Assembly: GCF_000815025.1 (NCBI RefSeq)
Contig: NZ_CP007541.1
Span: 248,001 to 312,000 of the forward strand
Reading direction: 5' to 3'
Origin: Coxiella endosymbiont of Amblyomma americanum
Lineage (GTDB): Bacteria > Pseudomonadota > Gammaproteobacteria > Coxiellales > Coxiellaceae
Length of the DNA: 64,000 bases
Each line of letters opens with the position of its first letter. The first letter of the stretch is position 1. Of this stretch, positions 28,105 to 38,890 are shown piece after piece. Under the pieces are notes generated by a model, which saw only the letters and a program-made list of their open reading frames with translations, was not told the DNA's origin and searched no databases. Position numbers and translations under genes: made by a program.

Positions 28105-28944
28105 GTGTTTCAGATTACCATTAAAAAATTGCTAGATAATATAATACAAAAGTTGAGTCAGTGCTCAGAAACCGCTAGATTGGATGCTGAAATACTTGTA
28201 GGGGCAGTGTTAGAAAAATCACGTGCTGATTTATTAGCTCATCCAGAAGTTGTCTTGACTACTAAACAACAGAGACAAATAATGCGACATGTGGAACGTC
28301 GTTTATTTGGTGAGCCTATCGCTTATATTCTAGGTAAAAAAGAATTTTGGTCCTTAAGTTTAGTTGTGACGTCTGATGTATTTATACCTCGTCCAGAGAC
28401 AGAAATACTCGTGGAACATGTGTTAAAGTTGCTTCCAAAAGATAAAAAGATTCAACTCGCTGATTTAGGAACGGGGTCAGGTGCGATTGCTTTAGCTCTT
28501 GCTACAGAATGTCCAAATTGGCATATTGATGCTGTTGATATTTCGCCGAAAGCACTAAAAATAGCGAAAACTAATGTTGAACATTATAAAATAAAAAATG
28601 TTAATTTTTACTTAGGGAAGTGGTGTAAAATTTTACCTCGACATAATTATCATGCTATTGTGGGAAATCCTCCTTATATTTCAAATAAGTATAATTATTT
28701 CCAAAAGTTGAAATATGAACCAAAGGAGGCTTTGTTTAGTGGCCCAGATGGGCTGTCAGATATTAAAATAATTATTGAAAAAGCAAAGAACTATCTTAGT
28801 GTTGGTGGATGGTTGCTATTAGAACATGGATTTGATCAAACTAAAAAACTTGTTGCTTTTATGCAAAATATTGGATATCAAAATATTAGGGATTATCCCG
28901 ATTTATCAGGATTACCAAGGATGATTGTTGGCAAAATAGTCTAA
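28105..28944 (+). CDS. prmC: Release factor glutamine methyltransferase PrmC
   Basis: Methylates the GGQ glutamine of release factors 1 and 2 using SAM. 279 aa from a GTG start at 28105. The N-terminal helical domain covers about 1-85, FIPRPETEILVE is at 93-104, SAM motif DLGTGSGAIAL at 120-130, and the catalytic NPPY at 188-191. Co-transcribed with prfA. Confidence 0.95.
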   Translation: MFQITIKKLLDNIIQKLSQCSETARLDAEILVGAVLEKSRADLLAHPEVVLTTKQQRQIMRHVERRLFGEPIAYILGKKEFWSLSLVVTSDVFIPRPETEILVEHVLKLLPKDKKIQLADLGTGSGAIALALATECPNWHIDAVDISPKALKIAKTNVEHYKIKNVNFYLGKWCKILPRHNYHAIVGNPPYISNKYNYFQKLKYEPKEALFSGPDGLSDIKIIIEKAKNYLSVGGWLLLEHGFDQTKKLVAFMQNIGYQNIRDYPDLSGLPRMIVGKIV

Positions 28945-28988
28945 AACGATGAAATTTATATCTATAGTAAAATATTTTAGAGTAAAAT

Positions 28989-29594
28989 ATGCTAGAAATT
29001 GTCTTGGCAAGCCAAAATAAGGGAAAATTAGTAGAAATACAAAGTTTTTTTAAAAGTTTTAAAGTACGATTTATTCCACAAGAAAAATTTAGTATCCCTT
29101 CAGTTGAAGAAACAGGAATGACTTTTGTAGAAAATGCTATTATTAAAGCGCGGCACGCAATGAAGTATTTGAATCTTCCCGTGTTGGCCGATGATTCTGG
29201 TTTAACCGTTCTTGCTTTAAATTCAGCTCCAGGGGTTTTTTCTTCTCGGTATGCTGGTGATTATGCAACCGATATTGACCGAATGCAAAAAATTTTACGA
29301 GAATTAGAGAAAGCAAAAAATCCTGATCGTACTGCCAATTTCCACTGTGTTTTAGCCTTAATGACGAGTGCAAAGGATCCAGCTCCTTTTATTTGTCATG
29401 GGATATGGGAAGGGGAGATTGCCAATGAACCAAAAGGAGAAAACGGATTTGGTTATGATCCTATTTTTTATGTTCCAACTTATCGCTGTACCGCTGCTGA
29501 ATTAAACTTTAAAGAAAAAAATGTAATTAATCATCGTGGTCAGGCTCTTCGAAACTTATTAGTTATTTTAAAAAGCAAGCTTTATCCTATATAA
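28989..29594 (+). CDS. rdgB: dITP/XTP pyrophosphatase RdgB
   Basis: House-cleaning hydrolase removing deaminated purine nucleotides such as dITP and XTP. 201 aa, Ham1 family. SQNKGKLVEI at 8-17, FVENAIIKARHA near 46-57, LADDSGL near 66-72, and the C-terminal GENGFGYDPIF and HRGQALRNL motifs are present. It is transcribed from 44 bases after prmC and meets waaA tail to tail. Confidence 0.95.
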   Translation: MLEIVLASQNKGKLVEIQSFFKSFKVRFIPQEKFSIPSVEETGMTFVENAIIKARHAMKYLNLPVLADDSGLTVLALNSAPGVFSSRYAGDYATDIDRMQKILRELEKAKNPDRTANFHCVLALMTSAKDPAPFICHGIWEGEIANEPKGENGFGYDPIFYVPTYRCTAAELNFKEKNVINHRGQALRNLLVILKSKLYPI

Positions 29595-29649
29595 AAATAG
29601 GTTGTATTAATTAAATGGTAAAATACTCATATTGTTTAATGTAGATTTT

Positions 29650-30963
29650 CTAAATTAACTTCCTTTGTTTGTACATGTTTCCAGTAATTTGTTTATGAAT
29701 CCATTGCAAATGTCTATTAAGAGCACCTTTATTAGTTATACTCACTTGGTACGCCAACTCTCCGAGTTGTTTTCTTTTTTTTGGATTATTAAATAATTGC
29801 ACTACATTCTTCAAAAGACTTGTACTGTCAGAAATGATGATTAATGCATGAGCAGTTTTCAATAACTTGCTAACCAGTAAAAAATTTTGTAAATTTGGTC
29901 CGCTAATAATTGGAAGATGCATTGCAGCAGGTTCTATTAAATTATGTCCACCTGCAGGAACTAAGCTGCCTCCTATAAAAGCCACATCGCTTGCTGCATA
30001 GAGCCAACGAAGCTCTCCTACTACATCACCTAGTAAAATATCATTTTTTAAAGAAGGCATTTTATGTAAACTTCGTTTTGCAACTGAAAAACCAATAGAT
30101 TTACAAAGATAAGCCACTTTATTAAACCGATTAGGGTGGCGAGGCACTAAAATTAAATGGGCATGTTGAAACTGACGACGCAACTCTTGAAATACTTTAA
30201 GTATAATAATTTCTTCGCCTTCATGAGTACTAGCAGCAATTAGAGTAGGGTGTAATAATCCCCAATTTTTTCGCAAGTTTTTTCCTTTTTCAATCAAATA
30301 CTTAGATATTTGTAAATCAAATTTCATATTGCCTGCAATAAATAGACGATTATTTGGTAAACCAAGTTGAAGAAAACGTTTTCCGTCTATATCACTTTGA
30401 GCCGCAACGCACGTGATTTGTGATAACATTTTTTGAGTAATTGGCCTAACACGTAGATAATTGTGCATAGAACGCTTTGACAAGCGAGCGTTTGCCAGGA
30501 GAATAGGGATATTCTGTCGATACAAATAATATAATATGTTAGGCCAAAGCTCGGTCTCCATAATGATTGCTAACTGTGGATGTATCCGTTGCAAGAACCG
30601 ATTAGCCGATCCTGGAAAATCATAAGGACAATACACGTGATAAATTTGATCTCCAAAATTTTTACGAATTTGTTCGGAACCAGTAACTGTAGTTGTAGTA
30701 ATGATTAAAGTGTGCTGAGGATAGCTTTTTAATAAAGCACTGATGAGTGGAACGGCAGTAATAGCTTCTCCTAAAGAAACAGCATGTATCCAGAGGGATT
30801 TTTTTTTGATATCAATAGTATTGATATATCCAAAACGTTCTAAAAAGCGATGTCGGTAGTTTTCTTTTTTATACAATTGGCATAACGTTCGGAAAAAGAT
30901 AAAGGGAGAAAGTATATAACTCAACAAAATATATAAGTAACGTATAATCGTGGCACAACCCAT
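29650..30963 (-). CDS. waaA: 3-deoxy-D-manno-octulosonic acid transferase WaaA (KdtA)
   Basis: Adds Kdo residues to lipid IVA at the inner-membrane face, using the sugar whose synthesis involves kdsD and kdsC in this window. 437 aa, GT30 family. An N-terminal membrane anchor covers about 8-28, followed by the WIHAVSLGEAITAVPL motif with the catalytic Glu, ETELWPNILY, and the C-terminal GGSLVPAGGHNLIEPAA. Number of Kdo units added cannot be read from sequence. Confidence 0.95.
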   Translation of the reverse strand: MGCATIIRYLYILLSYILSPFIFFRTLCQLYKKENYRHRFLERFGYINTIDIKKKSLWIHAVSLGEAITAVPLISALLKSYPQHTLIITTTTVTGSEQIRKNFGDQIYHVYCPYDFPGSANRFLQRIHPQLAIIMETELWPNILYYLYRQNIPILLANARLSKRSMHNYLRVRPITQKMLSQITCVAAQSDIDGKRFLQLGLPNNRLFIAGNMKFDLQISKYLIEKGKNLRKNWGLLHPTLIAASTHEGEEIIILKVFQELRRQFQHAHLILVPRHPNRFNKVAYLCKSIGFSVAKRSLHKMPSLKNDILLGDVVGELRWLYAASDVAFIGGSLVPAGGHNLIEPAAMHLPIISGPNLQNFLLVSKLLKTAHALIIISDSTSLLKNVVQLFNNPKKRKQLGELAYQVSITNKGALNRHLQWIHKQITGNMYKQRKLI

Positions 30964-31076
30964 TTTAAATCATACTCACTAGTTTAAAAATAGTAGATAT
31001 TAGTGAGTTTAAATAAATGAAATCAATGAAATCAACGACCATAATCTATTTTTTTGTTACAAAAATTTAGTAATTC

Positions 31077-31703
31077 TTAAAACTGATAGATTTTTTGTTC
31101 TGTTATGACTAAATCTAACGGAATATCCCATTTTTCGATCGGGATCGTATCAATTTTTTGAAATTCATAAGCTATACCTACTAATACTGGTTTTTTTAAG
31201 TTTCTATTTTTTAAGGATTCTAAAGTCTGATCATAATATCCACCACCACGACCTAATCTATTGCCTTTCATATCAAAAGCAAGTAAAGGCAGAAAAATTA
31301 GATCAAGATTGCTTAGAGAAATGCATTTTTCTTGAGATATATCGGGCTCCTCAATGTTAAAACGATTTTTAATTAAAGAATTTTTTAAATAAGAATAAAA
31401 CTTTAAGCGTCGTTCATTAGCATATAGAACAGGTAAATAGCAATTCTTTCCCATTGCTTTCGCTGTTGCAACTACGTTATCGATGTTCACTTCACCGTTA
31501 CTTGCTCTGTAGAATGAAAGATTTCGGCTTTTCATAAAGCAGCGAAGAGCGATTATTTTTTTATAAATTTTTTGAGCCACACAGCATCTCTCTCGAAGAG
31601 AGAGAGAATTACGGTATTGACTAAGAAGAACTCGTAATTTTTTCTTGTACGGAAAGAAGAAATACATATATATCAAACAGCAATAATATAAAGACCGTAG
31701 CAT
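31077..31703 (-). CDS. 5-formyltetrahydrofolate cyclo-ligase
   Basis: Recycles 5-formyl-THF to 5,10-methenyl-THF using ATP. 208 aa. The ATP site LSLRERC-KKI region, the NGEVNID segment and the signature KGNRLGRGGGYYD near 160-172 are present. The first ~17 residues are an atypical hydrophobic extension (CCLIYMYFFF); an internal ATG at 31667 would shorten it. In many gammaproteobacteria this gene follows 6S RNA, but only 96 bases precede it here, too few for a full 6S RNA. Confidence 0.9.
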   Translation of the reverse strand: MLRSLYYCCLIYMYFFFPYKKKLRVLLSQYRNSLSLRERCCVAQKIYKKIIALRCFMKSRNLSFYRASNGEVNIDNVVATAKAMGKNCYLPVLYANERRLKFYSYLKNSLIKNRFNIEEPDISQEKCISLSNLDLIFLPLLAFDMKGNRLGRGGGYYDQTLESLKNRNLKKPVLVGIAYEFQKIDTIPIEKWDIPLDLVITEQKIYQF

Positions 31704-31799
31704 GAAAGAAGTTATGATATCTTTTCTTTTTTAAACAAAGTAGTGTTTTATATTATTTTATCATATCTTGTCTTTATCTATTTTTAGCTGGTAGAAGTT

Positions 31800-33611
31800 C
31801 TATGGGCTTTTCAACGGTTTTGTTGCTTGAGACAACCAGTTTAATTCATTATTCATCAATACGTCTTTTAATGTAAGATAAATTTTCTGGTGGTAATGAT
31901 TAATCTCATTTATTTCTTCTTTTGTGAGATCTTGCGTGTTAATAAGTTTCTGACAATAAGGAACTAATGTAAGATCGTCAAATCCATAAAATGGGCCATG
32001 ACCTGTTATACTATCTTGTACTGTAAATTTTTCGACGATTAGACAAAGATTTTCAATGCGTATCCCGTATCGATTGGTTATATAAACACCAGGTTCATTA
32101 CTTATAATCATACCTGGTTGTAACGGTATTTTTGTGCAGAAAGTTGTGATGGCTTGGGGGCCCTCATGTACACATAAGTAACTCCCAACACCATGTCCGG
32201 TTCCATGACTATAGTCTAGGGCTTCTTTCCATAAAAATTGATGAGCAAGTGCATTGAGGTGTTCTCCACAGGTTCCTTTAGGAAAGATAGTGTTGCGAAT
32301 TGCAAGGTGTCCTTTCAAGACTAAGGTATAAAGGTGTTTTTGTTCTTCTGTAGGATTTCCTAGATGAATAGTACGAGTAATATCTGTTGTTCCGGAGAGA
32401 TATTGCCCCCCAGAATCGATCAAGTAAAGTGTAGAATCGTCTATAGTTAAGTTAGTCTCTGTTGTAGCTGCATAATGTACGATAGCACTGTGCACACCAA
32501 AACCACTAATACTAGGAAAGCTTAAATCTAAACAGCGTGCATCCTTTCTACGCAGGGCTTCTAGTTTTTTTGCAGCTGTTATTTCATTCACACCATTTTT
32601 CCAATAATTTTCTAGCCAGTATAAAAACCGTATCATTGCGATAGCATCGGCGATATGTGCCTCATCACGTGTATTTTTTTGCTCTATAGGGTTTTTGATA
32701 GCTTTTGCTAACGTAATAGGAGAGGGTTTATAAACAAAATCCTTGACATTTTTCAATTGTTTCTGGATCCACCAATTACTTGTATCAGGGTCGATCCAAA
32801 CAGAGTGCGATATGATGGTAAGCGCTTTTTCTAAGGCTGAATAAGGACGAATTTGTACATGAATCTTTTTAAAATAAGCCTTATGCTTCTCAGTCAGTTT
32901 GTGTGAGTTTATAAATATGCATGCTTCATTATTGGTAATGATAGCATAGCTTATAGTTAATGGATTGTGATTAATATCGCTCCCTCGAATATTAAAGAGC
33001 CATGCAATAGCATCAAGGATATTAATTACAAGAGCGTTTGCTCCGTTTACTTTCATCGTTTTTCGAAGGGCAGTAAGTTTTTCTTTAGAATGTACACCAG
33101 CATATTTTTTAGGATGCAATCGAATAGTATAATTTGGCAATTCTGGTCGATCTTTCCATAGTTGATCTACGAGATTGTTTTCTAAAAATAGGAGTTTACC
33201 TCCTTGTGGGGCTAAGGATTTTTTAATTTCTTTTGCTTGTTGAATACTAATAGTCTGTGGATCTACAGCAAAAAGAATTTTGCGTTTTTGTGCATATAAC
33301 CAATGATCAATAGTAAGTGTTTGATGTTGTGTTGTTTTTATCAGTGTAAAAAATTCGCTATTAATTTGTTGTTCTGCTTGCAAAAAATATCTGGAGTCGG
33401 TCCAAAGAAAGGCGTTATTTAACCCTACAATTACATCTCCTGAGGATCCCGTAAATCCACTAATCCAAGTTCTGCGTTGCCAACAAGAAGGGGTGTTTTC
33501 ATTTTTATGCGGATCGGTGGATGGAATATAGTAATAATCAGTACCAATTGTTTTCATTAATTTTCGCAATTCGAATAATCGATTGTTAATATAACTTTTA
33601 ATCAATAACAA
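31800..33611 (-). CDS. Xaa-Pro aminopeptidase, long three-domain M24B type
   Basis: Cleaves the N-terminal residue of X-Pro peptides in the cytosol. At 603 aa it has the extra N-terminal creatinase-like domain, about 160 residues longer than E. coli PepP and like eukaryotic-type aminopeptidase P. The binuclear metal ligands are visible: Asp in LIDSGGQYLSGTTDITR (two), His in HGTGHGVGSYL, Glu in SNEPGVY and Glu in RIENLCLI. It stands alone, divergent from proS. Confidence 0.92.
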   Translation of the reverse strand: MLLIKSYINNRLFELRKLMKTIGTDYYYIPSTDPHKNENTPSCWQRRTWISGFTGSSGDVIVGLNNAFLWTDSRYFLQAEQQINSEFFTLIKTTQHQTLTIDHWLYAQKRKILFAVDPQTISIQQAKEIKKSLAPQGGKLLFLENNLVDQLWKDRPELPNYTIRLHPKKYAGVHSKEKLTALRKTMKVNGANALVINILDAIAWLFNIRGSDINHNPLTISYAIITNNEACIFINSHKLTEKHKAYFKKIHVQIRPYSALEKALTIISHSVWIDPDTSNWWIQKQLKNVKDFVYKPSPITLAKAIKNPIEQKNTRDEAHIADAIAMIRFLYWLENYWKNGVNEITAAKKLEALRRKDARCLDLSFPSISGFGVHSAIVHYAATTETNLTIDDSTLYLIDSGGQYLSGTTDITRTIHLGNPTEEQKHLYTLVLKGHLAIRNTIFPKGTCGEHLNALAHQFLWKEALDYSHGTGHGVGSYLCVHEGPQAITTFCTKIPLQPGMIISNEPGVYITNRYGIRIENLCLIVEKFTVQDSITGHGPFYGFDDLTLVPYCQKLINTQDLTKEEINEINHYHQKIYLTLKDVLMNNELNWLSQATKPLKSP

Positions 33612-34129
33612 GCACTCCTTAATTTAAGAAAACATTAATATCTGATTTTATGTTTCTTTTAATACGATTACTATTGCTTTACATTGTTAGACAATTTAGT
33701 TTATACAATATGGGAATATGGGTTTTATAAAAATTTAACGATATTGGCAAGACCATTATGAATTGAAAATCTAGGAAATGTCTAGCTTATTTTCTAATAT
33801 TTTTCTGTTTTTTAGAAAATATTAGGATGCTTACAGTTTCTCGTGCTGACTATAAATATTGTAAATTTTTATAATAAATACATTAAACTACTTATTTTTT
33901 ATTTTCTTTGATAAAATAAAACCTAAATAGCAGTTCATTTTTCACTATAGTAACGTTTATCTTTGATTGAAATTATTGCGGATATGGATTTCGTACAAAA
34001 ATACGACACTGTTTAGATATTTTGAAGAATAATTATTGTAGATTATTTAGCTTGCTTTACTCATTTTTGAATAAAGTCTAATATGATGTTGTTTACTATC
34101 GTTTTCCTTCTATGTGAAGCAGGGCGATT
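33612..34129. other. Gap between divergent aminopeptidase P and proS
   Basis: 518 very AT-rich bases. The only structured element is an inverted repeat at 33794-33825 (CTAATATTTTTCT / AGAAAATATTAG with one bulge). Promoters for both genes are expected but none is convincing. No coherent coding remnant is seen. Confidence 0.4.
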
Positions 34130-35872
34130 GTGCTTATATCCTATATTTTAATGAAGAGTACTAAATTTTTCTTTTCCACTATTAAAGAGATTCCCTCAGA
34201 CACAGAATTAATAAGTTATCATTTAATGATTCGTTCTGGTATGTTACGTAAATTGGTAAGTGGTTTATATACTTGGCTTCCTTTAGGATTGAGAGTATTG
34301 CGAAAAGTAGAGCATATTATACGAGAAGAAATGAGTCGAAGCGGAGTGCTAGAATTATTAATGCCTATTGTACAGCCTGCGAGTTTATGGAGGAAATCGA
34401 ATCGTTGGGACACTTATGGTTCTGAATTGTTAAAAACAGTTGATCGGCATAACAATGCATTTTGTTTCGGTCCTACGCATGAAGAAGTAATTACAAATAT
34501 CATCCGAAAAGAATTACGTAGTTATAAACAATTACCCGTTGTCTTTTATCAGATACAAACAAAATTTCGTGATGAAATTCGTCCACGTTTTGGTGTAATA
34601 CGTTCTCGCGAATTTTTGATGCAAGATGCTTATTCTTTTGATCTCAATAAAAGCAGTATGAGAGCAACTTATAATAAAATGTATGATACGTATATACGAA
34701 TTTTTACGCGTTTAGGATTAAATTTCCGTGCAGTATTAGCAGATACTGGCGCCATAGGAGGTAATTATTCTCACGAATTTCAAGCATTAGCTAATGTGGG
34801 TGAAGATGTCATAGTTTATAGCAATAAAAGCAATTATGCAGCTAATATCGAAAAAGCAAGTGCACAAGCTCCAGAAGGTAATCGAGACGAGCCTACGGCT
34901 GATATGATTAAAATAACTGTCATAGGTGTTCGTACAATTAAAGAATTGGCTAAGTCAATAAATGTTTCCATTAAAAAAGTAGTAAAAACTCTTATTGTAA
35001 AAGGAAAGAATGTTCCCTTTATAGCGTTAATTTTACGGGGTGATCATGAACTTAATTTTTTAAAAGCTCAAAATATATCTGGAGTTGCTTCTCCATTGGT
35101 TTTTGCTACTAAAAAAGAAATCTTAGAAATCGTAGGTTCCGGTTCTGTATTTTTAGGACCCGTGAATTTGACGATTCCTCATATTGTCGATAGAGATGCT
35201 GCGCATTTGTCAGATTTCTGTTGTGGGGCCAATGAAAGTAATTTTTATTTTATAAATGTTAATTGGGATCGCGATATTCGTTTAGAAAACGTTGCTGATC
35301 TTAGAAAGGTAGTTGTAGGTGACCGAAGCCCTGATGGTAAGGGAAAATTGCAATTTACCCGAAGTATAGAAATTGGACAGGTGTTTCAACTTGGGGAAAA
35401 ATATAGTCGTAAAATGAATGCCACTGTTATTGATGCAATGGGGAAAAATCGTTATGTACAAATGGGTTGTTATGGTATAGGTGTTTCAAGAACAATAGCA
35501 GCAATAATAGAACAGAATCATGATAACGCAGGGATTATTTGGCCTGAAGAAATTGCTCCTTTTTCAATAGGATTAATTGGTTTAAATAAGAAAACATCCT
35601 ATCGAGTGCAGACGACTTGTGAACGCATTTACCACGAATTGACTGAAGCAGGTTTCGAAGTATTCTGGGATGATCGTGAAGAACGTCCAGGTGTTATTTT
35701 TGCAGATATAGATTTAATAGGTATTCCGCATCGATTGGTTGTGAGTGAGAATAGTTTGCATAAAAATACCCTAGAATATAAATTTCGTAGGAGCTCTGTT
35801 AGAGAGTATTTGCCTATTGAATATATAATAGAGTTTCTCAAAAAGAAAATAAGTAAATCGTTTTCATTATAA
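34130..35872 (+). CDS. proS: Prolyl-tRNA synthetase ProS
   Basis: Charges tRNA-Pro; class II synthetase of the bacterial type with an editing insertion. 580 aa from a GTG at 34130 that has AGGG 5-6 bases upstream; homologues usually start at the ATG at 34151 (MKSTKFFF), which lacks a ribosome-binding site. Motif 2 FRDEIRPRFGVIRSREFLMQDAYSF is near 145-170, the YbaK-like editing domain near 230-380, and motif 3 GCYGIGVSRTIAA near 447-459, then the anticodon-binding domain. Confidence 0.95.
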   Translation: MLISYILMKSTKFFFSTIKEIPSDTELISYHLMIRSGMLRKLVSGLYTWLPLGLRVLRKVEHIIREEMSRSGVLELLMPIVQPASLWRKSNRWDTYGSELLKTVDRHNNAFCFGPTHEEVITNIIRKELRSYKQLPVVFYQIQTKFRDEIRPRFGVIRSREFLMQDAYSFDLNKSSMRATYNKMYDTYIRIFTRLGLNFRAVLADTGAIGGNYSHEFQALANVGEDVIVYSNKSNYAANIEKASAQAPEGNRDEPTADMIKITVIGVRTIKELAKSINVSIKKVVKTLIVKGKNVPFIALILRGDHELNFLKAQNISGVASPLVFATKKEILEIVGSGSVFLGPVNLTIPHIVDRDAAHLSDFCCGANESNFYFINVNWDRDIRLENVADLRKVVVGDRSPDGKGKLQFTRSIEIGQVFQLGEKYSRKMNATVIDAMGKNRYVQMGCYGIGVSRTIAAIIEQNHDNAGIIWPEEIAPFSIGLIGLNKKTSYRVQTTCERIYHELTEAGFEVFWDDREERPGVIFADIDLIGIPHRLVVSENSLHKNTLEYKFRRSSVREYLPIEYIIEFLKKKISKSFSL

Positions 35873-35971
35873 ATATTGGTTGGCTAGAAGTGGGTATAAA
35901 ATAGCGATTTTACGATTACTGAGACTCTGATGGCATGTATTTTTTAGAAATATGATTACAATTATCTTTAT

Positions 35972-36004
35972 CTTGAAAAAAGCAGTTGCTTATCTTTAGG
36001 TGTT
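35972..36004 (+). promoter_or_regulatory. Possible heat-shock (sigma-32-like) promoter of clpB
   Basis: CTTGAAA at 35972-35978 matches the sigma-32 -35 element exactly. About 13-15 bases on there is only TTATCTTTAGG where CCCCAT-T is expected, so the -10 is poor. Position about 90 bases before the clpB ATG is plausible. Offered only because clpB is heat-induced in relatives. Confidence 0.2.
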
Positions 36005-36066
36005 AGTAGGGTTAACTTTTGTAGGCTTTTGTGTGATTATTTAAATCAAATCCGGAGAATGTTCTT

Positions 36067-38649
36067 ATGCGAATGGATAAGTTTACCACATTATTTCAAA
36101 CAGCGTTGTCTGATGCTCAATCTTTGGTTATCGGTCGAGATCAACAATTTATAGAGCCAGTTCATGTAATGAAATTATTGTTAGAACAAGAAAATGGACC
36201 TATTGCAACGTTATTAAAAAAATCAGGTGTTGATCTTCCCAAACTGGTTGGCGATTTGAACAAGACAATTGATTCTTATCCTCAAGTTCAAGGCATCGGA
36301 GGGGAAGTGCATTTATCACGTGAATTAATACAAATTTTGACTTTAATGGATAAGTTAGCTCAAAAAAATAAAGATCAATATATTTCTTCAGAATTATTTA
36401 TTTCAGCTGCGTTGGAAATAAAAGGTCGATTGTGTGATCTTCTAATAGCATCAGGTGCTGATAGAAAAGTTATTGAAAATAATATCGGAAGTTTACGTGG
36501 AGGAGAGCGTATTATCACGCAAAATGTTGAAGCACAAAGACAAGCGTTAGAGAAGTATACTATTGACCTTACTGAAAAAGCTGAATCTGGAAAATTAGAC
36601 CCTGTTATTGGTCGTGACGACGAAATTCGTAGAACTGTTCAAGTCTTACAAAGACGAACCAAAAACAATCCAGTGTTAATTGGTGAGCCAGGAGTAGGCA
36701 AAACGGCTATTGTGGAAGGATTAGCGCAACGTATTGTTAACGGAGAAGTGCCAGAAGGATTAAAAGACAAACGGCTATTGTCATTGGATATAGGAGCACT
36801 TGTTGCAGGAGCAAAATTTCGAGGGGAATTTGAGGAGCGTTTAAAATCAGTATTGAAGGATTTATCTAGACAAGAAGGGCGTGTTGTTTTGTTTATTGAT
36901 GAGTTACATACAATGGTTGGTGCAGGCAAGGCAGAAGGAGCTATGGATGCTGGTAATATGTTAAAACCAACATTAGCTCGAGGTGAGCTTCATTGTGTAG
37001 GAGCTACTACATTAGACGAATATAGAAAATATATTGAAAAAGATGCTGCTTTAGAACGTCGTTTCCAAAAAGTGTTGGTGAATGAACCGTCCATAGAAGA
37101 TACTATTGCTATTCTACGCGGATTGAAAGAACGCTATGAAATACATCACGGTGTTGAGATTACGGACCCTGCTATAATCGCCGCGGCAACTTTGTCTCAA
37201 CGTTACATTACCGATCGAAATTTACCTGATAAAGCTATTGATTTAATCGATGAAGCAGCGAGTCAAATTCGTATAGAAATAGATTCTAAGCCAGTTGAAC
37301 TTGATCGTTTAGAACGTCGGCTTATTCAATTAAAAATTGAGCGAGAGGCATTAAAAAAAGAAATAGATGTGGCATCTAGAAAGCGATTGATAGACTTAGA
37401 AAAAGAAATTAAAAATGTTGAGAAAGAATATTGGAATTTAGAAAAAATATGGAAGAATGAAAAAGCAACCGTGTATGGAACTCAAAAAATTAAGGAAGAA
37501 TTAGAGCAAGCTCGTATTGATTTAGAAGTAGCAGGCCGTTTAGGAGATTTAGCGCGAATGTCTAAGTTACAGTACGGTATTATTCCTGAATTGGAAAAAA
37601 AATTGGACTCTGCTGCAAAACAGGAAGATCAATTACGCGAGAGTAAATTATTAAGAAATCGAGTATCAGAAGAAGAAGTGGCTGAAGTGGTTTCTAAATG
37701 GACAAATATTCCTGTATCAAAAATTCTTGAGGGAGAACGTACGAAGTTACTCAACATGGAGACAGAACTGCATAGGAGAGTCGTTGGTCAAGACGAAGCG
37801 GTAAAAGCTGTGTCAAATGCTATTCGTCGTTCTCGCGCTGGATTGTCAGATCCAAATCGACCCATTGGGTCTCTTCTCTTTTTAGGTCCTACTGGTGTAG
37901 GTAAAACTGAATTGTGTAAGGCATTAGCTGTTTTTCTCTTTGACACTTCGGAGGCTATGGTTCGTCTTGATATGTCTGAGTTTATGGAGAAACATTCTGT
38001 TGCTCGATTGATTGGAGCCCCTCCCGGTTATATTGGTTACGAAGCAGGAGGGTATCTTACTGAGACTGTTCGAAGACGTCCTTATTCTGTTGTTTTATTA
38101 GATGAAATAGAAAAAGCACATAGTGATGTGTTTAATGTTTTATTACAAGTTCTTGATGATGGGCGATTAACCGATGGTCACGGAAGGACAGTCGATTTTC
38201 GTAATACTGTCGTGGTGATGACTTCAAATCTTGGTTCTCAGTTAATTCAAGAGCTTGCCGGAGAACATTATGCTAAAATGAAAACGATTGTAATGGGAAT
38301 AGTTTCTCAGCATTTCAGGCCAGAGTTTACTAATCGAATTGATGAAGTTGTTGTTTTTCATTCCTTAAAAGAGAATCAAATTTGTAATATTACAGTGATT
38401 CAAATTGAACAAATCAAAAATCGTTTGAAGGAACGAGGGTATCAATTAAAAGTAAGTGATGAAGTTATTAATTATTTAGCTAAGCTTGGTTATGATCCTA
38501 TTTATGGTGCAAGACCTTTAAAAAGAGTTTTACAGCAATACTTAGAAAATCCACTATCTCAAGCGATATTAGAAGGGACATTTGTTTCGGATTCGATTAT
38601 TGAGGTCATAAAAGGAGATGACCAATTAATATTCACAACACAAAGGTAA
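36067..38649 (+). CDS. clpB: Protein disaggregase ClpB
   Basis: Hexameric AAA+ chaperone that extracts proteins from aggregates with DnaK. 860 aa. N-domain to about residue 145; first nucleotide-binding domain with GEPGVGKTA near 206-214 and Walker [10 protein letters not shown]; the regulatory coiled coil (M-domain) spans about 405-525; second domain with GPTGVGKTE near 605-613 and [11 protein letters not shown]. No IGF/IGL loop for ClpP is seen, as expected for ClpB. GGAG lies 9 bases before the ATG. Confidence 0.97.
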   Translation: MRMDKFTTLFQTALSDAQSLVIGRDQQFIEPVHVMKLLLEQENGPIATLLKKSGVDLPKLVGDLNKTIDSYPQVQGIGGEVHLSRELIQILTLMDKLAQKNKDQYISSELFISAALEIKGRLCDLLIASGADRKVIENNIGSLRGGERIITQNVEAQRQALEKYTIDLTEKAESGKLDPVIGRDDEIRRTVQVLQRRTKNNPVLIGEPGVGKTAIVEGLAQRIVNGEVPEGLKDKRLLSLDIGALVAGAKFRGEFEERLKSVLKDLSRQEGRVVLFIDELHTMVGAGKAEGAMDAGNMLKPTLARGELHCVGATTLDEYRKYIEKDAALERRFQKVLVNEPSIEDTIAILRGLKERYEIHHGVEITDPAIIAAATLSQRYITDRNLPDKAIDLIDEAASQIRIEIDSKPVELDRLERRLIQLKIEREALKKEIDVASRKRLIDLEKEIKNVEKEYWNLEKIWKNEKATVYGTQKIKEELEQARIDLEVAGRLGDLARMSKLQYGIIPELEKKLDSAAKQEDQLRESKLLRNRVSEEEVAEVVSKWTNIPVSKILEGERTKLLNMETELHRRVVGQDEAVKAVSNAIRRSRAGLSDPNRPIGSLLFLGPTGVGKTELCKALAVFLFDTSEAMVRLDMSEFMEKHSVARLIGAPPGYIGYEAGGYLTETVRRRPYSVVLLDEIEKAHSDVFNVLLQVLDDGRLTDGHGRTVDFRNTVVVMTSNLGSQLIQELAGEHYAKMKTIVMGIVSQHFRPEFTNRIDEVVVFHSLKENQICNITVIQIEQIKNRLKERGYQLKVSDEVINYLAKLGYDPIYGARPLKRVLQQYLENPLSQAILEGTFVSDSIIEVIKGDDQLIFTTQR

Positions 38650-38890
38650 AATTGAATAGAAACGATACTCTCTCTTCGACAAATCGTATGTTCCAAGCTG
38701 TTAGTAGATAATTTTCATTGTTCTACGACGTCTGGACGTTGTGTGTTTGATTATAAGTTTTATGTGAATGAATTATCTAATGTACTTTTTAAAGAAGATA
38801 AATAGCAAGAAAACGGAACATATTTTTGTTGTTTATTCTGCAGTAATTTTTTGATTCTCATAATAATTGGAGAATTTCTCTGATTTTTAT

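Noticed and set aside
31500-31800. 6S RNA expected upstream of the 5-formyl-THF cyclo-ligase gene
   Set aside because: Only 96 bases separate the gene from aminopeptidase P, and the strong CTCTCTC hairpin near 31590 lies inside coding sequence; no 6S central-bubble pattern was recognised.
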